A stretch of 64,000 bases of DNA from Punctularia strigosozonata HHB-11173 SS5 (GCF_000264995.1 NW_006767440.1:738787-802786); one strand, 5' to 3'. Positions 1 to 10,353 are shown, numbered from the stretch's first letter. Numbers and translations are program-made. The notes: generated from the sequence alone by a model not told the origin.

Positions 1-44
1 TATACCCCCCACGCCCTCACGAGTTCGCCAACCCAGACGCCTGC

Positions 45-896
45 ATGGAATACTTCTTAAGCATACTCGATTATATATGCCCCGAGGACAAGGAACCGTT
101 CGGCCCGCCGGAGCCGAGTATCTTCCGCGACGTCCTGGTAAACCAACCGGTCTCGAACAACCAGCGAGCGGAACCGTTCTACATGATAACCGGACTCAAC
201 CGCAACGTGGCCCATACCCTCCGCACGCAGCCTGTTTGGTCCACGAAGGTCGGGACTATGTTCGTACTCCCCCACCCCCTCCCCTTGCCCACCTTCGCAG
301 TATCGCTCACGAACTTTACGTGCCGCGACAACGCGAAGGAGAAACTCCACGAGGAGGTAGTTAACTTCCTGCGCGAAAACCTAGCCTTCCGCAATATGGT
401 AACGGTCAGCGCAATCGAGCTAAACGTGGCCGACATCGACAGCCAGGCGGGAGCCGACAAGCACATGGAAAGCGTCCTCCGAACGGTAGAGCTTCGCCCC
501 CTCTGGATCCCTCGCGGCGACAACGGCTCAGAGGGCTACGAATCCCGCTGGAACCTATACATCGACTGCCCGATCCCGCCCGAACGCCACTCGGATTGGG
601 CAGAGATGCTCCGGAGCTTCGAATACAAGGCCAAGTGGGGCACGGGCACCGACGCCGGCCACATGCGCTGCTCGTATTGCTCGAGCGTAGATCATCAGCG
701 AGCAGTATGCGAGTTCCAAGCACTCCCGAACTGGTTCGACACCGAACGCACCGCCCCCAAGGCTATCCCTGGTCAGTCCATCGCGCCCGTCATCCCCAAC
801 TCCCGCGGCAACAAGGGGGGCACGAGGCAACGCCCCGAGAACAACCGTGGCGGTAACAAGCGGAGGGGAGGCAGAGGCTCGGGCGGGAGGAAGTAG
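45..896 (+). CDS. LINE ORF1, Gag-like protein with zinc knuckle (5' end beyond window)
   Basis: The protein ends with a CCHC zinc knuckle (C-x2-C-x4-H-x4-C, residues about 211-224 counted from the first visible Met) followed by a Gly/Arg/Asn-rich basic tail. That is the layout expected of an RNA-binding LINE ORF1 protein that coats the element RNA. The frame stays open upstream of the ATG at 45 to the first base of the window, so that ATG may be internal and the true start may lie to the left. The preceding part has no domain I can name. It is followed by 575 bases without a long frame before the next ORF. Confidence 0.8.
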   Translation: MEYFLSILDYICPEDKEPFGPPEPSIFRDVLVNQPVSNNQRAEPFYMITGLNRNVAHTLRTQPVWSTKVGTMFVLPHPLPLPTFAVSLTNFTCRDNAKEKLHEEVVNFLRENLAFRNMVTVSAIELNVADIDSQAGADKHMESVLRTVELRPLWIPRGDNGSEGYESRWNLYIDCPIPPERHSDWAEMLRSFEYKAKWGTGTDAGHMRCSYCSSVDHQRAVCEFQALPNWFDTERTAPKAIPGQSIAPVIPNSRGNKGGTRQRPENNRGGNKRRGGRGSGGRK

Positions 897-1471
897 AACC
901 CCCGCCCTCCGACACCCGTAACGAATACCTGTACCGTTACGAATACGATACATATATAGATGCGCGCACGAACCCCCTCTCAATATCATCTATATGACCT
1001 GCCCCCACACTGTCGGGAAGTGAGTGAAAGGGTGAACACACGACGCGATATCGAGCAGCGGCTAAACACCAGTAAGAGGGCCCAGTGACTAGACAGGCCC
1101 GCCGGCCCCGCGAATAGACAGGCCCGCCGGCCCCGCGACCGAACGGGCTCGGCGTAAGTGGACCGTAGGGAGACCGCTCGACGATCACCCAGAGCTTAGT
1201 GCCGCCTAACGTAATACTATACAAACTACGTCATACTCGGGGGGCACCGCCTTATAAACAACCAACCAGAGGACGACCCACTGAATCGAACCACCTCCCT
1301 GCCCGACAATCGGCTAGCAGGCATGAGAATCGAAGCAGTAAGGAGGAGATAAAATCCTGAGCGGTCGCCCCAAGGGAACCACAACACCACACACTCATTA
1401 ACCCTGGTACGGTAGCCATCCCTCGCCTGCCGAGAACGAACATTAACACGCTTGCCCTCGCCACAGAAACA
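897..1471 (+). other. LINE spacer between ORF1 and the middle ORF, with a 25-bp tandem duplication
   Basis: I see no convincing coding frame in this 575-base stretch of the element. A 24-base unit that starts tagacaggcc is present twice back to back, at 1090-1113 and 1115-1138. It contains the GC-rich self-complementary core gcccgccggcc-like sequence, so it could fold. The length and repeat suggest a structured leader, for example for internal initiation or reinitiation at the ORF that starts at 1472; that role is a guess. Confidence 0.5.
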
Positions 1472-1939
1472 ATGTCAAGTACCTCTACCCCGACTCCATT
1501 CCTTATAGAATACAGCCCGATCCACGCTAAACGAACATTAGCTGGGAGGTGCGACGCACACTGGCAGGCGTACGAACCATCGGAGGAAAACCCCCTCCCC
1601 ACCACCTGGCACGGCACCAAGGTCCGCCTATACGACAACCTGGGCGCCGTAGCTTGGGGAATCCTCACGATCGATCAGATCGACGACAACTATGTCACGT
1701 TCAGACTGAGCGGACCCACCTGGAGCTCCACCATCGTGGATACGAAGGACAAGAACCCTCCCGTGATCACGGATAGAAACTGCCCCCCCATCTCGAAGTT
1801 AACCCTTCTCTCCATACCGAAGCTGGACGACACGGACCTCGGAATACCGTGGTGGAGGTGGGCGATTGCGCGCGCGAAGGGGATGCTTAACATGAATGTC
1901 CCAATGGGCCTTGATGTCTTCTGGGCGGAACCGATATAA
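1472..1939 (+). CDS. LINE middle ORF, 155 residues, unknown function
   Basis: This frame begins with ATG at 1472 and ends 246 bases before the long ORF. The protein is 155 residues and acidic to neutral, starts with a Ser/Thr/Pro stretch, and has a Trp-rich end (WWRWAIARAK near residues 126-135). I see no zinc knuckle, membrane segment or known fold. Typical two-ORF LINEs lack a separate protein here, so it may be specific to a subgroup of basidiomycete LINEs. It could also be a chance frame, but its length, ATG start and position between two real ORFs make coding plausible. Confidence 0.5.
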   Translation: MSSTSTPTPFLIEYSPIHAKRTLAGRCDAHWQAYEPSEENPLPTTWHGTKVRLYDNLGAVAWGILTIDQIDDNYVTFRLSGPTWSSTIVDTKDKNPPVITDRNCPPISKLTLLSIPKLDDTDLGIPWWRWAIARAKGMLNMNVPMGLDVFWAEPI

Positions 1940-2185
1940 ATAGCGTAGACTAGCCCCCAATCAACGAATAATAACCTGTCTGTCGCACGCACCGTTACTG
2001 GAGGATGGGACACACCGACCAGACCAGACAGCGCGGAACGTAATAGGGTGCGAGCGACCCAAGCTAGGTTCGGCCGGCCAAAAGCGGGCCAAACCATAGA
2101 CGAGCGAACGCCGCGAGGCGGGCAGACCGCCTGCCGTCGAACCTGAATAAATTCAGCTACAAACAACACACACACACCACCAACA

Positions 2186-5100
2186 ATGAGAGAGAACGAC
2201 AAACAGCAACCTGTATTGAGCGTTGACCGTTGCCCTAACGAGGGAGACGGCCCCGGGACGAGAGCGCGGTCCGCTGTGCATGGGACGGAGATGCACAGTT
2301 TAAACAGAGCGAATCCCCCGCCCTGCGGTGGGACTTCAACGGTTCGAACACCACAGACCCATGAGCGAGAACCTAGGGGAGCCCTCCGCCTCCCAGATCA
2401 ACCACAGGAGGCGAGCGACTACCCGACGAACAACACCGCGGAAGCGCCGCAACCAACCCCCCGGACACGAGAAGAAGCCGAGAGAGCCAGGGGTAGTGCC
2501 ACGCACGACGAGAGCGACGACAGCTCCGAAGACGACGAAGGGGCGCAACGACCATGGGACTTCGAACTGGACGAAGACATGATGTGGGAGCCCGAAAACG
2601 CCCCGCGCCCGGGAGCCAAGCCGGGCAAGCCTAAAGGGATGAAGAACACTAAGGCGTCAATCAAAATTGCAAGCCTCAACATGAGAGGGAGAGGGGACAT
2701 GACCCACCTCGAACAGAACAAACCACGTAACAAGTGGTTCCACATAAACCAACTGGTGCGGGATAGCAGGATAGGCATCCTCCTGCTCCAGGAAACTCAC
2801 CTGACGGCGGAACTGAAAAACCAGGTCGAATCAGTCTTCAGTAAGAGACTACGCGTCCTCAACTCAGAGGACGAAGAGGCACCAACCGCCGCGAGAGGCC
2901 TCGCCTTCGTCCTCAACAGGGAAATCACGAACGCGGAAGATGCGACCATCGTAAACGTGATCCCGGGACGTGCCGTCATGCTGAGAATACCATGGCACTC
3001 GGACCAAGAGCTTACCATCCTGGGGGTATACGCACCGAACGAGGCCAAAGAGAACTCCGAATTCTGGAGAAACTTGAAACGAGTATGGAGGACGGAGCGG
3101 CTCCCTAAACCCGATATGATGATGGGCGACTTCAATCTAGTAGAAGATAAGCTGGACCGCCTTCCGATGCATAACGACAACGGCGAAGCCGTGGAGGCCT
3201 TCCGCACCCTCAAGGCGAAAATGGGCATGCACGACGGATGGAGAATGGACCATGAGGACTATCTTCAGTACAGCTACACGCAGAACGCGACCGGCTCCCA
3301 CTCACGAATAGACCGCATATACGCCGCCGAGCATACGCTCCGCAATTGCAACGTCTGGTACATAGAACCCCCCGGGGCAGTCCAAACGGACCACCGAATG
3401 GTATCCGTCCAGTTAACGGACGCGAGCAAACCGTTCATAGGGAAGGGAAGATGGGCTATGCCCGCTGAAATGCTAAAACACAAGGCAGTTAGGGAGAGCA
3501 TCGAAACAATGACACGAGAACTGGAAGCGAACGTACAACTCGCCTGCAAACTGCCCCATCGCTCCCCGACATGGAACCCACAGACCCTCCTTGCAGACTT
3601 CAAGAAAGAGCTGGAGAGCGACGTACGAGACATCCAAAGGAAACGAATGCCGAAGATCGATAGGAAGATCGCCGGCCTAAACCTCCGCCTAAGCCAGACC
3701 GTCAATAACCGTGAGATTGACGAAAATGAACGCTCCATACAAGGAGCGATAATAAACGAAAAGATAGGAGAGCTTACCGCCCTGAAGCACACCCAGACAC
3801 GAACGAACTCGGCGGCACACGACCAGCTCAAGGGAGAGGTCATATCGAAGTACTGGTCCGCGATCAACGGCGATAGGAGACCAAGAGATACGTTGGCGAG
3901 AGTCCGAAACCCGAAGAGAGGCGGCCCGAACGAGCCAGAGTTCCTGACGAGCTCGGTAAGAATCGCCGAAGCGGCCCGGGACTACCACGAAGGACTACAG
4001 AACCTAGGCAGGAGACCAGATAATGAGACAAACGAAGCCAGGGTGAGAGTGCGGAATAGCACGAAAATACGCCTCAGCGAAGAGCAAAAGAATCACATGG
4101 CGCAGGGGGTCACAAGGGACCAGGTAATACAAGCGATCAAGGGTGCCCCTAACGGGAAGGCCCCCGGGATGGACGGATTCCCGTCAGAGATGTGGAAATA
4201 CCTGCACGAACAATACGAAAAAACCGAGAATGATGACAGGCCGACGTGCGACATCGCCGAGATATTCACCAAAGTATTCAACGACATAGAGAAGAACGGG
4301 ATATGCTCTGGAACCGACTTTTCGTTAGGATGGCTCTGCCCGATCTATAAGAAAAATGACAGGCAGGACATTAGCAATTACCGCCCGATTACTGTCCTGA
4401 ACGCAGACTACAAGATATTTACCAAAGCGTTAACCCTACGACTGTCCAAAGTTGCCGAAAAGGTGGTCCATCCGGATCAAGCCGGATTCATCCCCGGAAG
4501 ATCGATATTTGACCAGGTTAAGCTCGCGAAATTGACAACGCACTATGCAGACCAAACTGACTTCCGGGGAGCCCTGGTCTCCCTGGATCAAGAAAAAGCG
4601 TACGATAAAATCGAACACGCGTACCTTTGGGACATACTAGAGAAAATGGGATTCCCCAAGTCGTTCATCGACACCATAAAGCACCTATACGACGGGGCAG
4701 AGACCCTAGTGATCATAAACGGAGTCCTGAGCACCAGGTACGGTGTATTTCGAGGAGTGAGGCAAGGGGACCCCCTCTCATGCCTCCTCTTCAACCTAGC
4801 AATCGAGCCGCTCGCAGATATGATCCGGAGGTCAACGCTAAGGGGGATGAGCATCCCCGGAATACTGGAACGCACTATCGTGTCCCTATTCGCAGACGAC
4901 ACATCAGTCATCCTACACCACCTTGACAAATTCGAAGACCTCACCGCGATACTAGACGAGTGGTGCGCCGCATCAGGCGCAAAATTCAACGTGCTGAAAA
5001 CCGCGGTGATACCACTAGGCCCGGAGCAATACAGGGCGGAAGTAGTAGCGACGCGCAGGCTAGCCGCCGGCAACAACTGCATCCCGGACGGCATAAAGAT

Positions 5101-7483
5101 CGCGAGCGACGGCGAGGCAATACGTTTCCTGGGGGCCTGGATCGGAAACGGAGCCGACGACGCTACCCCGTGGGGACCAACCCTAGAAAAGATCGACGCG
5201 GCGCTAGGCAGATGGGAGAGGAGTCATCCAACACTGGAAGGAAGGCGCCTAATAGTCCAAATGGTGGTAGGAGGAATGAGCCAATACCTAACTAAAGTCC
5301 AGGGAATGCCGGTAGAAATCGAAAAGACACTGACGAAAAAGATACAGACCTTCGTCTGGAACTCACCCAAAACCCCACCAATCAACAAAGACACGATGGC
5401 TAGGCCCATCTTAGAGGGAGGAAAGAAGATCCTGAGCCTGAAGGAAAGGAACGAAGCGATCCAGCTAACGTGGCTGCAATCGTACCTAGACATCGGACAG
5501 ACGCGCCCAAAGTGGGCATACGTGGCAGACGAAATAATGAGAAGGAACGTCCCGAAATCCCTGAGTAAGTGGGACGAGGATGCCCTGATAAACTGTTTCC
5601 AACAGGACTGGAAACCAAAGACGAAAGGAGGCAACCTACCGAAAGAGCTGCGGGACCTAGTCGTAACCGCTGTCAAGCACGATCTAAAGTTCGAGGCGAT
5701 AGAAATCAGCACTAATGTTAAAGCCGAGCTCCCGCTGTGGCTCCACATCGGAGGGGAGTCCGCCGCAAAACGCCTACAAAACACGCCGAGAGCGAAATGC
5801 CTGAGACGAAACCATGACCTGCTCACCGTGGGCGACTCCGCATACTATACACACTTCTGGCCAAACAACCATAAAGCTCGAACAGACTGCCTATGCGGTG
5901 CATGCATGAGGGCAAAAGCAAGAGGATGTACGAACCCCGAGGCATGCCGCAAAGCCTGCGAGAGAGTATACAACGAACTGGGAGAGAGATGGAAACCCTC
6001 TGGCCCCCAGTACATAAGGAAGGAATTCGACAGTAACGTCACCTGCGCGGGGATACCTGACGAAGAAAGAGGACAATTGAGACCCTTCGACTCCGATCAC
6101 ATAGTGAGGCAGACGAGGGACTGCTTCCGGATATTCGCAGGGAACCTCACCCCAAGAAGGGCCCCACCGAGACCGCGAACTAGTCCTGGAGACACCTCGG
6201 CGATCTCAGTGGCAGTAGCTGGGGCCAGATGGTCCAAGGAAGGCGAAGACGCCAGGCACGCAGGGGGTATCTGGGCTGGAGAAGGCAGCCAATACAACCA
6301 AGGTTTCCGCACACCAGGCGGGGACTCGACGACATACACGCAGGGGATATACGCAGCGATAGCAAAGGCCGCGAGCATCATCCCCGCCTCCAAACCGCTC
6401 ATACTTCGCGTTCCGAGCGAGGCCGTAATCCAAGAGCTCACGACGAAAAGAGCGAGAAACGAAGATAACGACTGGGTCGATAAAACCGAATCCGACGCGC
6501 AGAGAACTGCGATCGCGAATATAAGGGCCAGGGAGGCCTGGACGGCGTTCATAATGACGCCTCTGAAGGGAAAGAACGCATCAGTGAAGAAGGCGAGAGA
6601 TGCCGCAAAAGCAGCGAATGAAGCGGGACCAATCGAGGAACTGACCGCGCCTCCTCCAGAGTTTACAATACACGGAGCAAGACTCTGTGCCTCCACCCAG
6701 AGCTCCCTATACCGGAGCCTCATCAAGAAAAGGAAGCCCACCACGAGAAGACACACCGCAATGAACCTGGACATAATACGGTGGGCGGCGGCCGGACTAG
6801 GGCGGAAGACCCCCCCCTCAGACGCCCAGATATGGAAAGCAACCCGCAGCCCGGTCATGTTGAGGGCCGAACGCGCGTTCCTGTACAAAACCGTGCACGA
6901 GGCCCACCGGGTGGGCGGTTTCTGGGAGAAAATACAGAACTACGAAAACAGAGCAGTCTGCGGCGTATGCGACTGCACAGAATCCATAGAGCACATACTC
7001 ACCGACTGCGAAGGTAGCGGGTGCTACATAATTTGGCGACTAGCGGAGTCCCTGTGGAGACGCAAGACGTCCAAGCCATGGCCAGGCAACGCGTACGGCA
7101 CCATAATGGCGTCGTGCATGGCGAGTTTTGAGGACGACAAGGATGGGAGCGTTAGCAGATTCTACAAGATCCTGATCGCGACGTCGGCTTACATGATATG
7201 GGTCATCAGGTGCGAACGGCGGATCCAACGCGGGGAACACCCAGAGAAAAGGCACACGCGAACGGAGATACACAATAGGTGGGTAGCCAAAATTAACCAA
7301 CGGCTGAACCTAGATAGGGCGATGGCGAACGGATCACGTTACGGAACGAAGGCCCTAGCAAGGAAAACGGTCCTGAAGACCTGGTTGGGCGCACTAGATG
7401 ACGAAGAAAGCCTCCCCGAGGACTGGATCTGGAAGAGCGCGGTTTTAGTGAGTATACGACCAATACGCGATCGGGGTGGATAA
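2186..7483 (+). CDS. LINE ORF: APE-type endonuclease, reverse transcriptase, RNase H-like region
   Basis: This is one uninterrupted frame of 1765 residues. An acidic disordered leader precedes an APE-type endonuclease at about 159-415, with the motifs SLNMRG, QETHL, GVYAPN, GDFN, DRIY and TDHRM. Reverse transcriptase follows at about 690-960; the palm is marked by FRGVRQGDP and the catalytic FADD near residue 901. A Cys-rich segment (six Cys, about 1235-1262) and a C-terminal CxxC...H...C zinc motif (about 1590-1610) resemble those of other LINE polyproteins. Between them, about 1338-1480, sits a stretch shaped like RNase H1 but lacking three of the four catalytic acids. The protein nicks target DNA and copies the element RNA in place. 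Confidence 0.93.
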   Translation: MRENDKQQPVLSVDRCPNEGDGPGTRARSAVHGTEMHSLNRANPPPCGGTSTVRTPQTHEREPRGALRLPDQPQEASDYPTNNTAEAPQPTPRTREEAERARGSATHDESDDSSEDDEGAQRPWDFELDEDMMWEPENAPRPGAKPGKPKGMKNTKASIKIASLNMRGRGDMTHLEQNKPRNKWFHINQLVRDSRIGILLLQETHLTAELKNQVESVFSKRLRVLNSEDEEAPTAARGLAFVLNREITNAEDATIVNVIPGRAVMLRIPWHSDQELTILGVYAPNEAKENSEFWRNLKRVWRTERLPKPDMMMGDFNLVEDKLDRLPMHNDNGEAVEAFRTLKAKMGMHDGWRMDHEDYLQYSYTQNATGSHSRIDRIYAAEHTLRNCNVWYIEPPGAVQTDHRMVSVQLTDASKPFIGKGRWAMPAEMLKHKAVRESIETMTRELEANVQLACKLPHRSPTWNPQTLLADFKKELESDVRDIQRKRMPKIDRKIAGLNLRLSQTVNNREIDENERSIQGAIINEKIGELTALKHTQTRTNSAAHDQLKGEVISKYWSAINGDRRPRDTLARVRNPKRGGPNEPEFLTSSVRIAEAARDYHEGLQNLGRRPDNETNEARVRVRNSTKIRLSEEQKNHMAQGVTRDQVIQAIKGAPNGKAPGMDGFPSEMWKYLHEQYEKTENDDRPTCDIAEIFTKVFNDIEKNGICSGTDFSLGWLCPIYKKNDRQDISNYRPITVLNADYKIFTKALTLRLSKVAEKVVHPDQAGFIPGRSIFDQVKLAKLTTHYADQTDFRGALVSLDQEKAYDKIEHAYLWDILEKMGFPKSFIDTIKHLYDGAETLVIINGVLSTRYGVFRGVRQGDPLSCLLFNLAIEPLADMIRRSTLRGMSIPGILERTIVSLFADDTSVILHHLDKFEDLTAILDEWCAASGAKFNVLKTAVIPLGPEQYRAEVVATRRLAAGNNCIPDGIKIASDGEAIRFLGAWIGNGADDATPWGPTLEKIDAALGRWERSHPTLEGRRLIVQMVVGGMSQYLTKVQGMPVEIEKTLTKKIQTFVWNSPKTPPINKDTMARPILEGGKKILSLKERNEAIQLTWLQSYLDIGQTRPKWAYVADEIMRRNVPKSLSKWDEDALINCFQQDWKPKTKGGNLPKELRDLVVTAVKHDLKFEAIEISTNVKAELPLWLHIGGESAAKRLQNTPRAKCLRRNHDLLTVGDSAYYTHFWPNNHKARTDCLCGACMRAKARGCTNPEACRKACERVYNELGERWKPSGPQYIRKEFDSNVTCAGIPDEERGQLRPFDSDHIVRQTRDCFRIFAGNLTPRRAPPRPRTSPGDTSAISVAVAGARWSKEGEDARHAGGIWAGEGSQYNQGFRTPGGDSTTYTQGIYAAIAKAASIIPASKPLILRVPSEAVIQELTTKRARNEDNDWVDKTESDAQRTAIANIRAREAWTAFIMTPLKGKNASVKKARDAAKAANEAGPIEELTAPPPEFTIHGARLCASTQSSLYRSLIKKRKPTTRRHTAMNLDIIRWAAAGLGRKTPPSDAQIWKATRSPVMLRAERAFLYKTVHEAHRVGGFWEKIQNYENRAVCGVCDCTESIEHILTDCEGSGCYIIWRLAESLWRRKTSKPWPGNAYGTIMASCMASFEDDKDGSVSRFYKILIATSAYMIWVIRCERRIQRGEHPEKRHTRTEIHNRWVAKINQRLNLDRAMANGSRYGTKALARKTVLKTWLGALDDEESLPEDWIWKSAVLVSIRPIRDRGG

Positions 7484-7657
7484 CCCACCCCGCGGTTGGA
7501 GTCTCACACTCGAAGTGCGTAAAGCATTTCCGCGCGGTGATATATGACTTCTATGATTATGACACACATGCAGGCTGATACTTCTTACCCACACTTTGAC
7601 CAGGCGATGATCTCTCGGAGGCGGGCTTGGCCCGACCGTCTGAGAGTAGCCTACAAC

Positions 7658-7693
<36 letters not shown>
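7484..7693 (+). other. LINE 3' UTR and A35 tail
   Basis: About 175 bases of non-coding 3' end are followed by an uninterrupted run of 35 A's at 7659-7693. The insertion boundary is the G at 7694. The tail lies only about 230 bases upstream of the start codon of the next gene, so the element sits in or just before that gene's promoter or 5' UTR. Confidence 0.85.
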
Positions 7694-7695
<2 letters not shown>

Positions 7696-7921
7696 TGAAA
7701 GTCGTTCTCTTCCTCGCCTCTGATCAAGGCTGCTACATCCATTCTCAGGAGGCGATTTCCACGAAGAAGAAATCGAAGCGCAGAACCAGAATTCAACGAA
7801 GTAGGTCGACGCATACAGGCTGTGGTCGTAGTCTACGTCGAACGAGCCAACAAGCCCAGATTGGCCAGCTCGTTGCGCGCTTAGAGCGTATCGCAACTCA
7901 ATATTGATACCAACAAGAAGT

Positions 7922-9661
7922 ATGGATAGGCAAGTTCCGCCTATTCAGAAGCATTTTCCAGCGCATCTCATGACTTTGTTCCCCGACGCCACTCCACCTG
8001 ACAACCGTAGCCGGCTCCCCTCTCCTAGTATTTCTCCACGGAGCTCTGCTATGGATGAGATCAGACAGAAGATTGATGACAAGATATACAAACTACTCGA
8101 AGAGGTCCGGAGCTTACGAGAAAATCGGAACCACTTAGCACCGATCTACAAGCTTCCCGTCGAAATGATGTCCTCTATCTTTTGTCACTGCATGCCAGCT
8201 TCCCGGGGTGACCCTGTCCAGTATCCATCCAGCCACACATTTATGAACGTATCGCGCCGTTGGCGTGAGATTGGGCTCGGAACCGCCGCTGTGTGGGCAA
8301 ACCTGCCAAGTCGCATCCTAGCTTCCCCGGAGCTGACTCAGATGTTCCTGTCGAGGTCGAAGGGCACGCCTCTCACGTTGAACGCGATCGTTCGATCCGC
8401 CTCTCCCAGCCCAGTCGACAGCATCATCTCCCACATGGACCACACAGTGAATCTACGACTTCGCTGCACGAGTTCTCCCAACCTGAAGGTTGCACTCTCA
8501 GTGCCTGCCCCGCTTCTTGTTTCGTGTTTCGTGCACCGCGTGCAGCTACCAGACGATTTCTTGGCCCTATCTGCCCCGCGACTCCGGCACATGCACATGT
8601 GTTACACGAAACTAAACTGGGCCACAATGTCTACCTCGCTTCTGTGCTCTCTGACCAAGCTCCATTTGGAAGATATGTATGGCGTCTTCGACACCGCGGC
8701 AGAGTTGATCAACGGATTGAGATCGATGCCACGGCTCCAGGAACTGCGCATGCACGACGTCTCGGTCCTTGGTAATGATCTGGATACCAAGGAGGCATCT
8801 CACGAGCATAATCCTCTTATCCTGGCTCAATTGCGAGTTTTCTATTTCAGTGGGAAAGTATCTAACCTCAAATTCATTCGTGGCATCCGATTTCCTCCCG
8901 CAGCCTCTCTGACTATCCGTATTCGCTCCTACGGCGAGATCTCATTTCCATGGGACTGGCATGGACTACTGGCATCTCTGCAAGATCATGGCACCCGGTG
9001 CGATACTGGGCCCAATGTACGACGCTTGGAATGCTATGAAGATTCACGTAACTTCGCATTCCACGCGTACGCGACGCCCTGCCTGGATGACCCCACTCCG
9101 CCATTGCTTCGTTTGATCATCGATGACAAACTCTTTATCAATACGGAGCGCGACATCGACTTCGTGGGCATGCTTCAACTTGAACATCTCGAGGTGCTTG
9201 GCCTATGCCTTAGAGATGGTTTCAATGAAGACTTGGTCACTCGCATTCTTAAGCACGGTCATAACGTGTCCGAGCTTTGGCTTCGCAGTCACTACGCGAG
9301 CAAAACGGCTCTTACTCAGCTGGCAAGATCATCGCTGAAGCAGGGCAAGAAGAAAGGGCAGTCCACGGATCCCCCCCTGCTGCCGGAGGTCCGACGCATT
9401 CACGCGAATTTGGAAGAGCGGCGACCGAGTCAAGATCTGCTCAGTCGACTCCGAAGCCTCCTGAAACAAAGGTCCAGAAGCGCGAGTGGGCCTCCGGAGC
9501 TCATGCTCGTGAACAGTCGAATCGACAAGCCCGAGGAGATCGAGAAACTGCGAACGGCAGCCGGCAGAACGGAGCTTGTGCAGTTGATGGACGACGCGGA
9601 CGTGTCCGGAGAAAGCTATTTCGGTTTACCGGATGAGACCCCGGAGGATGAACTTCACTAG
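7922..9661 (+). CDS. F-box protein, intact member of a local family
   Basis: The protein is intronless and 579 residues long. The start is taken at ATG 7922 because the sister copy at 10354 begins at the matching codon. A short coiled coil (about 43-70) leads into an F-box-like segment (about 74-110, IYKLPVEMMSSIF), which in this family binds Skp1 in SCF ubiquitin ligases. The rest is a degenerate Leu-rich repeat region that would choose the substrate. Basidiomycetes carry very large families of this type, and the targets are generally unknown. The LINE inserted about 230 bases upstream may have altered its promoter. Three decayed relatives lie elsewhere in the window (10354-12108, 34055-35720, 36240-36510). 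Confidence 0.85.
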   Translation: MDRQVPPIQKHFPAHLMTLFPDATPPDNRSRLPSPSISPRSSAMDEIRQKIDDKIYKLLEEVRSLRENRNHLAPIYKLPVEMMSSIFCHCMPASRGDPVQYPSSHTFMNVSRRWREIGLGTAAVWANLPSRILASPELTQMFLSRSKGTPLTLNAIVRSASPSPVDSIISHMDHTVNLRLRCTSSPNLKVALSVPAPLLVSCFVHRVQLPDDFLALSAPRLRHMHMCYTKLNWATMSTSLLCSLTKLHLEDMYGVFDTAAELINGLRSMPRLQELRMHDVSVLGNDLDTKEASHEHNPLILAQLRVFYFSGKVSNLKFIRGIRFPPAASLTIRIRSYGEISFPWDWHGLLASLQDHGTRCDTGPNVRRLECYEDSRNFAFHAYATPCLDDPTPPLLRLIIDDKLFINTERDIDFVGMLQLEHLEVLGLCLRDGFNEDLVTRILKHGHNVSELWLRSHYASKTALTQLARSSLKQGKKKGQSTDPPLLPEVRRIHANLEERRPSQDLLSRLRSLLKQRSRSASGPPELMLVNSRIDKPEEIEKLRTAAGRTELVQLMDDADVSGESYFGLPDETPEDELH

Positions 9662-10353
9662 GCTCGTCATAGGTATTGCGTCGACCTGTTAAATATGTTG
9701 ACAAAGAGCTGCACTTGCGCGATTGAGCACAAAATTCCGACTCCCCCCGTAAGGGGAAGGAGTTGGTACTGGACTCGGTCATAGTGACACCCCCTGTGAC
9801 CCCGCCAAAACGTTACAGAAGCGTGATAAAGCGTGATGGCTCCGCGGAAATCGGACAGCTAGGCGCTCGAATTAATCTGGCCGCAGCAGCGTGACAAAGT
9901 GAGTGTGAGAATGCTTAGATCATGTATTGGAATCAGTTGTAAATCTGATCAAGGAGCTCGCCGAGGTGCCGAAGGTTACATTGTTGCTGATACTGGTCAG
10001 TTACGTAATTGTTACCTCTACTGCGCATTTTCTTCTCTGCGTGATGACACTTTCCGTCTTGGGCCTTGAGATGTGGAGCTTCGGGCGCTTGTTTATTACG
10101 TAGATTTGACGGTGCATAGTTGGAACTCCGAGCCACGGGTGACCTGTGCCTTGTGGTCCGATGTAATCTCCGCCCGAATGTAACCAATCAGATTGGACGG
10201 GGGAGTCGGAATGAGGCGCTTGCCGCCCCCTTACTCACGTCCATGCCGTCCGAGCCGCAGCGATTGTTTGGTGTGCTCTATGGCTCGACCTTGTTGCACG
10301 TCGCAAATATCTTAGAATAATACGACGAAGCCTAGACTCCTTCGCGTAGGAAA
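9662..10353. other. Intergenic spacer between the two F-box copies
   Basis: About 690 bases with no coding frame that I can support. It should hold the 3' UTR of the intact gene and the former promoter of the broken copy. Sequence similarity between the two copies begins close to the start codon of the second. Confidence 0.6.

Larger units (their letters stand above)
1..7693 (+). mobile_element. Non-LTR retrotransposon (LINE), Tad1-like, nearly complete
   Basis: A single element fills the left of the window. It carries a zinc-knuckle ORF (45-896), a middle ORF (1472-1939), a long ORF with endonuclease and reverse transcriptase (2186-7483), a short 3' UTR and a run of 35 A's (7659-7693). There are no LTRs, and the A tail is typical of target-primed insertion. 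The 5' end lies outside the window, because the first ORF is open to base 1, so a target-site duplication cannot be tested. The uninterrupted 1765-codon frame suggests a young, possibly active copy. Assignment to the Tad1 group rests on the fungal host and the endonuclease - reverse transcriptase - RNase H-like order; it is inference without a tree. Confidence 0.93.

Noticed and set aside
7695-7907. Short frame directly after the LINE tail
   Set aside because: It lies in the 5' UTR of the F-box gene and matches nothing.
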